Position numbers and translations under genes: made by a program. The notes below the pieces were generated by a model. That model was not told the origin of the DNA. It saw nothing but the letters and a program-made list of their open reading frames with translations, and did not search any database. Positions 16,507-24,171 of a stretch of 46,026 nt of DNA are shown one piece after another. This DNA is from CAYRTV01 sp964505785 (lineage in GTDB: Bacteria > Acidobacteriota > Aminicenantia > Aminicenantales > Aminicenantaceae): positions 1 to 46,026 of the forward strand of contig CAZDJZ010000021.1 of assembly GCA_964505785.1 (NCBI GenBank). Direction: 5' to 3'. Position 1 is the stretch's first letter; each line of letters starts with the position of its first letter.

Positions 16507-18004
16507 AAAAATCCTGATCGCCAACCGGGGGGAAATCGCCGTGCGCATTATCCGCGGCTGCCGGGATCTGGGCATTTTGACTGTAGCCGTGTATTCCGAG
16601 GCGGACCGCAACGGCCTTCATGTTCAGGAAGCGGACGAAGCGGTTTTGATCGGACCTGCTCCTGCGGTGGAAAGTTATTTAAACATTGATGCAGTGGTGA
16701 GTGCGGCTGAAAAAACCGGAGCGGAAGCCGTCCATCCCGGTTACGGTTTCTTAGCGGAGAATCCGCTTTTTCCCTGGAGATGCGAAGAAGCGGGCCTGGT
16801 TTTTATCGGGCCCAATCCAAAATCAATGGAACTTGTGGGGGATAAAGTCAGAGCCCGTACGGTCATGGAAAAAGCCGGTGTGCCCATTATTCCGGGAATG
16901 AAGGGAATTAAGAAGACCTTGGAGGAATATGAATCGGCTGCAGAAGAGATTGGCTATCCGCTGATGATCAAAGCCTCGGCCGGCGGCGGAGGCAAAGGAA
17001 TGCGGATTATCCGTTCCCAAGAGGATCTTCGCCCGGGACTGGAAGCAGGACGGCGGGAAGCGCTCTCCGCATTTGGTGATGAATCCGTATATCTGGAGAA
17101 GTATATTGAGGAACCCCGCCATGTTGAATTCCAGGTCCTGGCTGATAACCATGGAAATGTTGTCCATCTTTTTGAACGGGAATGTTCCATTCAGCGGCGC
17201 CATCAAAAGATCATTGAAGAGTCCCCTTCGGCGGCACTGGATTCCGAGCTGCGGGAGGAGATGGGGCGGACAGCCTGCCGTGTCGTGGCTGAGTCAGGAT
17301 ACAATAACGCCGGAACTGTGGAGTTTCTCCTGGATAAGGACAAAAACTTTTACTTTCTGGAAGTCAATGCCAGGCTTCAGGTTGAGCATCCGGTCACTGA
17401 ACTTGTAACGGGCGTTGACCTGGTGCACCATCAAATCCAGGTCGCAGCCGGCGGGAAACTCCAGCTTCGCCAAGAGGACCTGAAACAGCGGGGCCACGCC
17501 TTTGAATGCCGGATTTATGCTGAAGATCCAGCAAATCAATTCCTGCCTTCTTCCGGTAATGTTCTTTATTATCATGAACCTTCCGGGCCTGGAGTGAGGA
17601 TTGACGGGGGAATCCAATCCGGAAGCGAAGTGCCGATTTATTATGACCCCATTCTGGCGAAATTGATTGTCTGGGCTGAAGACCGGGACCAGGCTTGCCG
17701 AAGGACTCTGCAGGCTCTGGATGATTATGCCGTGTTGGGGATTAAAACCAATCTCGATTTTCTTAAAGCCGTCATAAAGCATAAAGAGTTTAAAAAAGGA
17801 AACACCACCACTGGATTTATTGAGACATATTTGAAGAATTGGACGGGAGCCGGAGTCAAAACAGAAAACCGCGAGTTGGCGCTTCTGGCTGCGGCTGTTC
17901 TCTGTGAACAGAAGCAGGGCCGGCAGGTTCAGGCTGGTGAATTTCCTGAAATACCGTCCCCCTGGACGGCTTTGGGCACCTGGCGTTTAGGCGAAAGGGA
18001 CTGA
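16499..18004 (+). CDS. Biotin carboxylase subunit (MccA N-terminal part)
   Basis: The 501-aa ATP-grasp enzyme carboxylates biotin with ATP and bicarbonate. Visible are KILIANRGEIAVRI at the start, HPGYGFLAEN, the glycine-rich ASAGGGGKGMR loop, and EVNARLQVEHPVTE. The C-terminal 50 residues extend beyond a minimal AccC and end in PSPWTALGTWRL. In single-chain methylcrotonyl-CoA carboxylase alpha subunits that segment leads directly into the BT/biotin-carrier part. The stop TGA is separated by one base from the ATG of the biotin-carrier gene, so MccA appears split in two. Translation is coupled to the upstream hydratase by an 8-base overlap. Confidence 0.93.
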   Translation: MFKKILIANRGEIAVRIIRGCRDLGILTVAVYSEADRNGLHVQEADEAVLIGPAPAVESYLNIDAVVSAAEKTGAEAVHPGYGFLAENPLFPWRCEEAGLVFIGPNPKSMELVGDKVRARTVMEKAGVPIIPGMKGIKKTLEEYESAAEEIGYPLMIKASAGGGGKGMRIIRSQEDLRPGLEAGRREALSAFGDESVYLEKYIEEPRHVEFQVLADNHGNVVHLFERECSIQRRHQKIIEESPSAALDSELREEMGRTACRVVAESGYNNAGTVEFLLDKDKNFYFLEVNARLQVEHPVTELVTGVDLVHHQIQVAAGGKLQLRQEDLKQRGHAFECRIYAEDPANQFLPSSGNVLYYHEPSGPGVRIDGGIQSGSEVPIYYDPILAKLIVWAEDRDQACRRTLQALDDYAVLGIKTNLDFLKAVIKHKEFKKGNTTTGFIETYLKNWTGAGVKTENRELALLAAAVLCEQKQGRQVQAGEFPEIPSPWTALGTWRLGERD

Positions 18005-18005
18005 T

Positions 18006-18524
18006 ATGGACCACGAATTTATTATAGATGGGGAAACACACCAGGTTAAATTAGAAAAAAAAGGCGAACAGTATCGCCTGATTATTGGAGATAAAACCCT
18101 GGAAGCGGAAGTTCGAGAGATAACTCCGAATATTTTCTCGGTTTTAACCGGAAACCGGTCCCTGAAAATTCATCTGGCCAGGGGGAAAGACGGCTTCCAT
18201 GTTTTCTGCCGGGGAGACACCTTTCTTGTTCAGGAACCGGCGGATGACCAAAATTGTTTTTTAAGCGGCGGTGACCGGGAGGAAGCGGATATGCTCTTTG
18301 TAAAAGCTCCAATGCCCGGGAAGGTCATCAAGCTCTATGTGAAAGAAAAGGATATGATTCAAAAAAACCAGACATTGGTGATTGTGGAAGCGATGAAGAT
18401 GGAAAATGAAATCAAAGCCCGGATATGCGGGCGGGTAAAAAAAATCCATGTTGCCGCCGGCGATCTGGTCGATTCTGCGCGTCCCATGCTGGAATTGGAA
18501 CTGGAAGAAGAGCAGGAAGCGTAG
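18006..18524 (+). CDS. Biotin carboxyl carrier protein with BT-like N-terminal region
   Basis: The 172-aa protein ends in a biotinyl domain with the attachment motif EAMKMENE (biotinylated K131) and the upstream APMPGKV loop. Residues 1-90 are beta-rich (LIIGDKTLEAEVREI, LKIHLARGKDGFHVF) and resemble the BT domain of MccA-type alpha subunits, which joins the carrier to the carboxyltransferase. Together with the preceding gene (501 plus 172 aa) it has the length of one undivided MccA. The start is fixed by the TGATATG junction. It closes the operon; repeats follow. Confidence 0.9.
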   Translation: MDHEFIIDGETHQVKLEKKGEQYRLIIGDKTLEAEVREITPNIFSVLTGNRSLKIHLARGKDGFHVFCRGDTFLVQEPADDQNCFLSGGDREEADMLFVKAPMPGKVIKLYVKEKDMIQKNQTLVIVEAMKMENEIKARICGRVKKIHVAAGDLVDSARPMLELELEEEQEA

Positions 18525-18529
18525 CCCTC

Positions 18530-18664
18530 CTCGCTGGGCTCGCACCCCATGTCATTCCCGGATCGGAGCGACGGGAATCTAAGTCGGCACAGCTCGCTGC
18601 ACTCGCATTCAGAACGTCTTTTTGGTCCATCTAAGTCCTTCTAGGTCTATTCAGCCGGACCGCA
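18530..18664 (+). repeat. Mosaic repeat with 9-nt tract, plus degenerate core further on
   Basis: A core copy (GTCATTCCCG at 18551, CGGGAATCTAAGTCGGC) is followed by GCTCGCTGCACTCGC. Four 9-base units come next: TTGGTCCAT, CTAAGTCCT, TCTAGGTCT and ATTCAGCCG (18622-18657). This is the complementary strand of the tract types at 227 and 11120. A further degenerate piece (ATCCTCACGGCCTG ... GCAGGCTGA) lies at about 18742-18770. No gene is seen from 18525 to 18823. Confidence 0.72.
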
Positions 18665-18796
18665 GCGCCTGCGTTTTTTGCCATCAGCTTCGATATGTTT
18701 TTCAGATTAGAGATTTGAGATAAATAAGATAACTTTTTACTTATCCTCACGGCCTGTGGAAGCAGGCTGAAGGGTAGTGAATTGCAACGAATCAGC

Positions 18797-18802
18797 TATA
18801 AT
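18797..18802 (+). promoter_or_regulatory. Possible -10 element of the second sigma locus
   Basis: A perfect TATAAT lies 22 bases before the ATG. No good -35 is found 16-18 bases upstream and there is no GGAAC/GTCTA pair, so unlike the first sigma locus there is no visible ECF autoregulation. Confidence 0.35.
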
Positions 18803-18823
18803 ATAAGTATAGGTAGTGAAAAT

Positions 18824-19414
18824 ATGGAAGAACAAGAGCTGATGAAGAGGATTAAAAACGGAGATGAACCTGCTTTCGAAGAATTAGTCCGGAAATACAA
18901 GAATAAAATCACCAATTACCTGTATAGAATAACAAGAGATTATGAGAGGGCGGTCGACCTTGCTCAGGAAACGTTTATACGGGTTTTTTTTAAGGCAAAA
19001 AAATATAAGCCGATTGCCCCGGTTTCTTCCTGGATTTTTACAATTGCATCGAATTTGGCCAAAACCGAGTTAAAGAGAATGAAGAGACGAAATTATGTGC
19101 CGGTTGAAGATGTTTATAATCAATACGACCAAGGAATCGCCATCGAGGATTCCCATGAAGAAGACAGGATGGTAAAGAGGATGAAAAGAGCGCTGCAAAA
19201 TCTGGATGCACGTTACCGAATCCCTGTGGTATTAAAAGACCTGGAAGGATTTTCTCAGGAAGAAATCGCTGAAATTTTAAAGATCCCGCTGGGTACGATA
19301 AAAGCCAGAATCAGCCGGGGTAGAAACAGGCTAAAAAAAGAAATGAACAAAATAAATTCTATGAATTTACATAGACAGGAGAATTATCAGGAGATGGAAA
19401 ATGAAAGAACTTGA
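18824..19414 (+). CDS. ECF-type RNA polymerase sigma factor (second locus)
   Basis: The 196-aa sigma factor has region 2 (RAVDLAQETFIRVF, VSSWIFTIASNLAKTELKR) and region 4 (GFSQEEIAEILKIPLGTIKARISRGR). The ATG at 18824 is preferred over a TTG at 18782, which lies upstream of the TATAAT at 18797. The 3' end overlaps the next gene by 14 bases, giving a coupled sigma and putative anti-sigma pair. It is encoded 5' of an HtrA-like protein, a gene often controlled by envelope-stress sigma factors. Confidence 0.93.
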   Translation: MEEQELMKRIKNGDEPAFEELVRKYKNKITNYLYRITRDYERAVDLAQETFIRVFFKAKKYKPIAPVSSWIFTIASNLAKTELKRMKRRNYVPVEDVYNQYDQGIAIEDSHEEDRMVKRMKRALQNLDARYRIPVVLKDLEGFSQEEIAEILKIPLGTIKARISRGRNRLKKEMNKINSMNLHRQENYQEMENERT

Positions 19415-19790
19415 AAAGCTCAGGCAGGTGGACAGAGCCGAGGCTCCTCCAGGATTCGAGGCAAGGGTCCTGGCCGGTCTTCATGAACGCAAAGCGCATA
19501 AGAAAAAAATAAAGACATTACATCTGTCCCTGGCCGGAGCATTCGCTACCATGGCTTTGCTGGTTGTGACGGCACAGGTATTTTTTGTAGGTCCGCAACC
19601 TCCTGCGCAGATGGTTGCAGTTGAGAAGAGTTCCTTTACGCAGAAGGCTCTTCCGGAGAGAGAAATCTCAATACCCATTACCGAAGGCGTCACGTATACA
19701 GGAGAGCCGAAGAGCCAAGTCCGGGATCCTCAAACCATTTTTATCCTGGAGCAGGTCTCTGACAGCACCGATACAAGAATTATTTACTGA
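19401..19790 (+). CDS. Putative membrane-anchored anti-sigma factor
   Basis: The 129-aa protein has a polar N-terminus of about 38 residues, one hydrophobic helix (about 42-65) and an outer region of about 60 residues. There is no HxxxCxxC zinc motif, so it is not a classical ZAS-domain anti-sigma factor; the call rests on topology and on the 14-base overlap with the sigma gene. CAGGAG precedes the ATG. The outer tail (KALPEREISIPITEGV) could be the part sensed or cut by the adjacent HtrA-like protein, but this is inference. Confidence 0.65.
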   Translation: MKELEKLRQVDRAEAPPGFEARVLAGLHERKAHKKKIKTLHLSLAGAFATMALLVVTAQVFFVGPQPPAQMVAVEKSSFTQKALPEREISIPITEGVTYTGEPKSQVRDPQTIFILEQVSDSTDTRIIY

Positions 19791-19801
19791 GGAGGTCTGT
19801 T

Positions 19802-21259
19802 TTGAAAAAAAACAATAAACAAATGATATTAGGCTTGACCTTGATACTTTTCATGTTTAGTTTGCCAGGCTGGGCTCCTCCGTTCTTGGATGAAAATGTT
19901 GATGCCGCCAAGATCACAAAAATGGTATTCCCGTCAGTGGTAAGAGTGGAAGCTGTTAACGGCATGCGTAAGGTAGCAACCGGAGTTGTGATCGATAAAA
20001 AAGGCCACATTGTTACAACCGCTTTGATCAGCCCGAAAGATGAAAGAATATCCGTAGTGAATTTTCAAGGCGACCGTGTTGATGCTGAACTCCTGGGAAT
20101 GGACCCGGTCACCCATTTGGCGGTCTTAAAAGCGGAACCTCTGAAGTGGGAACCGGTCAGGTTAGGCGAATCCAAAGAATTATCCCTGGGTTCATGGATT
20201 GGAGTTATCAGCGTGACGACGGAAAGCGCACCGGCCATTACTCAGGGAATCGTCAGCTCGATCGGGCCTGAAACTCTGCGGCTGAATGTTTGGCTGATGC
20301 CGGGAGCCAGCGGAAGCCCGGTTGTTGATAAAAAAGGGCGCATGGTTGGGCTAATCCGGGGAACCTATTCCGGCCAGGTGACTTTTTCCCTGGACCCTGA
20401 AGAAATAACCAGAGACATGGTTTTCAGCCGGGCGGAAGCCCCTTCATCCGGGCTGGCCATGGCGTATCCTACTGATATTGTTGAGCGGGTCACTTCCGAA
20501 ATCAAAAAAAAGGGGAAAGTAGAACGAGGATGGCTGGGAATCAGTATTATCGATATGCCGGGCGGGAAAGTAACGATAATAAATGTGGATCCGGATTCTC
20601 CGGCTGAAAAGGCAGGTTTAATGCAGGGAGATGTGGTTCAGGAAATTTCGGGCAAGCAAATCACAAGTTCCGCTCTGCTGGTGCATGAAATCCGCATGCA
20701 CCGCCCCGGTGACAGAATGGAAATAAAAATCAAGAGAAATGAAAAAGAATTAACCAAGACAGTTGAATTGGGCGAATACTCCAAGTTGAGGATGAAGGAA
20801 GAGTTTAAAACCAAGTTTCCATCTCTTTTTTCTCCCCCCGAATACCGGCAGGAATTCAAAGAGGCCCGTCCGCCGGGGGAATATTTCTTCCGGCGCCGTG
20901 GAAACAAATACATAGGTGTCTCCGTTCAGGAAATGAATCCGGAACTGGCCGAGTATTTCGGAGTGGAAAAGGGAACCGGTCTTTTAGTCAATAAAATCAC
21001 AGAGGATAGTCCAGCGGATGAAGCCGGTCTGGAAGTGGGCGATGTCATCGTGCAGATTGACGGTATGAAAATAGAGGAATACGACAATCTTTTTCAGCTC
21101 ATTCAATCCAAAGAAGAGGGAGAGACGCTCCAGTTGAAAGTGATCCGGGATAAAAAGCCTGTAACATTGGAAGTCAAGGTTGGCGCTGACCCGGAACGGG
21201 ATTTTCGTTTTTTCAGCTTCCTGGATAAACGCAGGGAACATTCGCAGAACATTGATTAG
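19802..21259 (+). CDS. HtrA/DegP-like two-PDZ protein lacking catalytic His and Asp
   Basis: The 485-aa exported protein has a hydrophobic leader (7-21), a trypsin-like domain (about 35-205) and two PDZ domains (about 238-325 and 362-470). The fold aligns well with DegP, but where the catalytic His is expected the sequence is VTTALIS (L75), and where the Asp of TDLAVLK is expected it is THLAVLK (H105). The Ser motif is GASGSP with S170 kept. It is therefore probably not a normal serine protease and may act as a peptide-binding sensor or chaperone. The start is a TTG with GAGGAGG 6-7 bases upstream. It is the third gene of the sigma/anti-sigma operon. Confidence 0.85.
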   Translation: MKKNNKQMILGLTLILFMFSLPGWAPPFLDENVDAAKITKMVFPSVVRVEAVNGMRKVATGVVIDKKGHIVTTALISPKDERISVVNFQGDRVDAELLGMDPVTHLAVLKAEPLKWEPVRLGESKELSLGSWIGVISVTTESAPAITQGIVSSIGPETLRLNVWLMPGASGSPVVDKKGRMVGLIRGTYSGQVTFSLDPEEITRDMVFSRAEAPSSGLAMAYPTDIVERVTSEIKKKGKVERGWLGISIIDMPGGKVTIINVDPDSPAEKAGLMQGDVVQEISGKQITSSALLVHEIRMHRPGDRMEIKIKRNEKELTKTVELGEYSKLRMKEEFKTKFPSLFSPPEYRQEFKEARPPGEYFFRRRGNKYIGVSVQEMNPELAEYFGVEKGTGLLVNKITEDSPADEAGLEVGDVIVQIDGMKIEEYDNLFQLIQSKEEGETLQLKVIRDKKPVTLEVKVGADPERDFRFFSFLDKRREHSQNID

Positions 21260-21298
21260 CCTGAATTATTCACTGTCGTTTTCGAAATAATAATTCAG
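21259..21298 (+). repeat. CCTGAATTATTCAC element forming a hairpin at the gene end
   Basis: Directly after the TAG of the HtrA-like gene the sequence GCCTGAATTATTCAC begins. CTGAATTATT (21261-21270) pairs perfectly with AATAATTCAG (21289-21298). Related sequences follow stop codons at 27968 and 28284 (minus strand), and occur near 5601 and 30143. A second hairpin, GCATAAAAG/CTTTTATGC, follows at about 21313-21335. Confidence 0.65.
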
Positions 21299-21346
21299 TT
21301 TAGCTGTATCGGTGCATAAAAGACTTGCTTTTATGCCCATCGCCTA

Positions 21347-21380
21347 AGGGCCGGGGACTAATCTCCGGCCCTCTTTTTTT
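21347..21380 (+). terminator. Rho-independent terminator of the second sigma operon
   Basis: AGGGCCGG (21347-21354) pairs with CCGGCCCT (21365-21372) around a 10-base loop, followed by C and seven T. The stop codon of the convergent trmH-like gene lies in the loop. No T-run follows on the minus strand, so it should work mainly for rightward transcription. Confidence 0.85.
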
Positions 21381-21984
21381 GGCGGTTCCGCCTCCTGTTC
21401 AATTCGTCTAATTGCCACTGTTTATGTATACTTTTCATGTCTTTATCCGATAAAGGGTTGGAGAATAAACATCCAGCTTCCCGGCGTTGGCGAATGGCTT
21501 CATACAGTATGACTCCGGCTGAGACCGACAGGTTGAGGCTCTGTGCCATGCCGAACATGGGAATATTAATGGTACAGTCGGACAGCTTAAGAACTTCTGA
21601 GGAAATACCGTCGGCTTCATTCCCGAAAATCAGAGCGACCGGCCGGGTATAATCAAATTCCGTATAGTCCATAGCGGAGGGACCCAAATGAGTTGCTGCG
21701 ACTGTAAACCCTTTTTTTTTCAAAAATAAGATACATTCATGAGGAGAAGAGTATGTGGAAAAGCTCAACCATTTTTCAACGCGGGTGGAGATGGCTTCAT
21801 TGACTGGGAAATTATCAGAGGAAGAATTGATAATGTCAACAAACATCACTCCGGCGGCGTCGCATGTGCGGACTACGGCGCTGGCATTATGCGTGTTTTT
21901 GACATTGTCCAGCACCACCCGTAAGTCCGGCTGCCGGAGCCGCAGCACCTGTTTGATTCGTTCTTCCCGTCTTTTTGTTGCCAT
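21358..21984 (-). CDS. trmH: TrmH/SpoU-family tRNA (guanosine-2'-O-)-methyltransferase
   Basis: The 208-aa SPOUT methyltransferase is expected to methylate the 2'-OH of G18 in tRNA. Motif 1 is NVKNTHNASAVVRTCDAAG, motif 2 is ALIFGNEADGIS, and motif 3 is NIPMFGMAQSLNLSVSAGV, which together form the knotted SAM site. Length and basic C-terminus agree with TrmH. It is a single gene whose end overlaps the terminator of the opposite operon. Another 2'-O-methylation target within the SpoU family is possible. Confidence 0.9.
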   Translation of the reverse strand: MATKRREERIKQVLRLRQPDLRVVLDNVKNTHNASAVVRTCDAAGVMFVDIINSSSDNFPVNEAISTRVEKWLSFSTYSSPHECILFLKKKGFTVAATHLGPSAMDYTEFDYTRPVALIFGNEADGISSEVLKLSDCTINIPMFGMAQSLNLSVSAGVILYEAIRQRREAGCLFSNPLSDKDMKSIHKQWQLDELNRRRNRQKKRAGD

Positions 21985-22021
21985 TTTAGCCTTACCTATT
22001 CGTTCGCAAACGGCCCGTAAG

Positions 22022-22125
22022 GGTCATCCTGAGCGAAGCGGCTTCCTCTTCCCTCCTTACTCTTTACTTTGAAAAAAATCAGGGTCCTCATGGCCTGCTC
22101 TAAAGGCCTCAGGATGATATATGAG
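22022..22125 (+). repeat. Mosaic repeat between trmH and the heptose operon
   Basis: GTCATCCTGAGCGAAGCGGCTTCC is followed by heptamer-like TCCTTAC, TCTTTAC. An inverted piece (GGTCCTCATGGCCTGC ... GGCCTCAGGATGA) faces the first, so the two half copies are head to head. No gene is seen between 21985 and 22139. Confidence 0.65.
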
Positions 22126-22139
22126 AACATTTGCATCCT

Positions 22140-22685
22140 CTATAAAATAAATAATTTTCCTGCGATAAGGATCCAAAAAATCATGACACCGGTGAAGGCA
22201 CGGATCTCATGGTTTTCGTGATACCGGGCCCAGCTGAATTTCCTGTCCTGCCCGGAAGACGAAGATAAGCGAGGAATAAAAAGTGGAACTTTGCTGTCAT
22301 ATTCCCTGTACTTTTCGGGAAAAAGCGACTGCATTTTTTTCTTTTCCCTGATAATCACAACCGGATAGAAAACTGAAAAATATACGGCAAGAACGATAAA
22401 TGCCCACCAGGAGCCGCTCCCAACCGCAAAGCCGGCTCCGATAGATAAATTACCAAGGTACAGCGGATTCCGTGTAAACTGATAGGGGCCGGAAATGGTC
22501 AATTCTCTTTCTTTATGAATATGTCCGCATGACCAGGCACGCAGGGCAAGCCCGCAAAAACTGATGAAAATTCCCGCAATCAGCGAAGTCAATCCGGGCT
22601 CAGCCAATACCAAAGCCAATATCGCGCTGACGGCTCCGGCGCGAACCCGCCAACGGTAAAGTATCCGGACAATAGAATCAGGCAT
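22140..22685 (-). CDS. Membrane methyltransferase, ICMT/PEMT-like
   Basis: The 181-aa integral membrane protein has about five hydrophobic segments and the motif GPYQFTRNPLYLGNL (65-79), followed by a REKKKMQSLFPEKYREYDSKVP segment. These are hallmarks of isoprenylcysteine carboxyl methyltransferase-like bacterial methyltransferases. The substrate is unknown; bacterial members modify lipids or small molecules. It is last in the ADP-heptose operon and overlaps the glycosyltransferase gene by 8 bases, which suggests an envelope-lipid substrate. Confidence 0.82.
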   Translation of the reverse strand: MPDSIVRILYRWRVRAGAVSAILALVLAEPGLTSLIAGIFISFCGLALRAWSCGHIHKERELTISGPYQFTRNPLYLGNLSIGAGFAVGSGSWWAFIVLAVYFSVFYPVVIIREKKKMQSLFPEKYREYDSKVPLFIPRLSSSSGQDRKFSWARYHENHEIRAFTGVMIFWILIAGKLFIL

Positions 22686-23703
22686 ATGTGTTCAGCATCT
22701 CCTTTACGGCGAGGAGGACTTCTTCCGCAGTGATTTTTTTCATGCAGGTCATATCACGGCATTGTCGCTTATAACAATAACTGCAGTCAAGCGGATGAAA
22801 GATGATCCGGTCTCTTTCACGAAAAGGTCCGTTTCGGGCAGGGTGGGTGGGTCCGAAAAGCGCGACAACGGGCCGGTCCAGCGCGCAGGCTGCCTGCAAG
22901 GCAAATGTATCGCCGCTGACCAAAAGACTGGCTTTATTCAGTAAAGCCATCACTTCCTGTAAGTTCAAACCCGGGGCCGTGACTCCCGGAGAAGCAGAGG
23001 CAATTATTTCAGCTGTATCCTTTTCCCGATGGTTTCCCCACAAAATAAGAGGAAAAACATCCTCTGTACTGATATTATTCAAGACGGCTACCCATCGCTC
23101 GGCCGGCCACTGTTTGGTTTTCCATGCGGCGCCGACATTGAATACCACCAGGACTTGTCCCGGATGATATCCGGCGGAAATCAGCTTCCCGGACACTTCC
23201 CGCGTTAAGCTTTCCGGGATATGAATGGGAAAACGGCTGCTGCCTGCCTTGATGCCTGCAAGAGAGAGCAGCTTGAGGTTCTTATCAATGATGTGGATGA
23301 ATTCAGGGAGCGGGTTCAGTGTCTGTGTGTAGAATATCCGGGCCGCGGTTTCTTTGAGATTTTTGGGATGGAAACCGTACCGGCTGCGGGCCCGGGACAT
23401 GCCGGCATAAAGACCGCTTTTTATTAACCCCTGGAAGTCAAGAACAGTCTGGTTTCTGCGGGAAATTGTTTTCTTTAAATGAAACAATTCCTTAAAGAAC
23501 CGGATAGAGAACAAGCGGTGCCGTTTTAAGCTGGATATGACTATCAGGTCGATTCCCGGAACCAATTCCAAAATCTGATTGCCCTTTTCTTCTACCAGCC
23601 AGGTGATATGCGCGTCAGGGTGCGCTTCTCTTATGCAGGCGAAGGCGGGGAGAGAATGGATGATATCTCCCAGAGAGCTCAATCGAATGAACAGAAAATG
23701 CAT
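22678..23703 (-). CDS. Family 9 glycosyltransferase (ADP-heptose:LPS heptosyltransferase-like)
   Basis: The 341-aa GT-B enzyme should transfer a heptose to the LPS inner core or a related glycan at the inner membrane face. It shows the N-terminal IRLSSLGDIIHSLPA, FNVGAAWKTKQWPAERW, WGNHREKDTAEII, and the donor-site region VSGDTFALQAACALDRPVVALFGPTHPARNGP. The C-terminus has several cysteines (CSYCYKRQCRDMTC) as in other heptosyltransferases. The ATG at 23703, 5 bases after the preceding stop, starts directly with the conserved HFLFIRLSSLGD segment; a start at 23760 would add 19 unrelated residues. Confidence 0.88.
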   Translation of the reverse strand: MHFLFIRLSSLGDIIHSLPAFACIREAHPDAHITWLVEEKGNQILELVPGIDLIVISSLKRHRLFSIRFFKELFHLKKTISRRNQTVLDFQGLIKSGLYAGMSRARSRYGFHPKNLKETAARIFYTQTLNPLPEFIHIIDKNLKLLSLAGIKAGSSRFPIHIPESLTREVSGKLISAGYHPGQVLVVFNVGAAWKTKQWPAERWVAVLNNISTEDVFPLILWGNHREKDTAEIIASASPGVTAPGLNLQEVMALLNKASLLVSGDTFALQAACALDRPVVALFGPTHPARNGPFRERDRIIFHPLDCSYCYKRQCRDMTCMKKITAEEVLLAVKEMLNTYA

Positions 23704-23707
23704 TATT

Positions 23708-24154
23708 CTAACCGGAAATATCCTGGATGACTTCCGATGTCGAACGGACTTTATCTCCACCGACTATGACCGTTTGTCCTCCGTAGCTTTTTACTGTTTC
23801 TCTTTCCGGAACGGTTTCGACCGAATAATCCGAACCCTTTGCATGAACATGCGGCTTAAGGGTCAATAATACCCGGTGAACCGTTTCCTCTTCAAAGACA
23901 GTAATATAGTCAACCATTTCCAGTGCGGATAAAATCAAAGCCCGCTCCTCTTCGCCGAGGAGAGGCCGCAGAGAACCTTTAAGCTTACGGACCGATTTAT
24001 CACTATTGAGGGCTGCAACCAAAATATCTCCGCATGCGCGGGCTCCCCGGAGATAGCGTATATGTCCGACATGAATCAGATCAAAGCAGCCGTTAGCCAG
24101 TACAATTTTTCGGCCTTTTCGTTTTTCGCTTTCTAAAACGAGCTGAAGCTCCAT
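23708..24154 (-). CDS. Heptose-1-phosphate adenylyltransferase
   Basis: This 148-aa cytidylyltransferase-fold enzyme has ANGCFDLIHVGHIRYL, the HxGH nucleotide-binding motif, and GSDYSVETVPERE. It is the right size for the stand-alone second half of HldE (HldC/RfaE2), which makes ADP-heptose from heptose 1-phosphate and ATP. It lies between the heptose kinase and a heptosyltransferase. There is no clear ribosome site before the ATG, so translational coupling is likely. Confidence 0.92.
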   Translation of the reverse strand: MELQLVLESEKRKGRKIVLANGCFDLIHVGHIRYLRGARACGDILVAALNSDKSVRKLKGSLRPLLGEEERALILSALEMVDYITVFEEETVHRVLLTLKPHVHAKGSDYSVETVPERETVKSYGGQTVIVGGDKVRSTSEVIQDISG

Positions 24155-24171
24155 AAGGGGAAAAATTTTTT

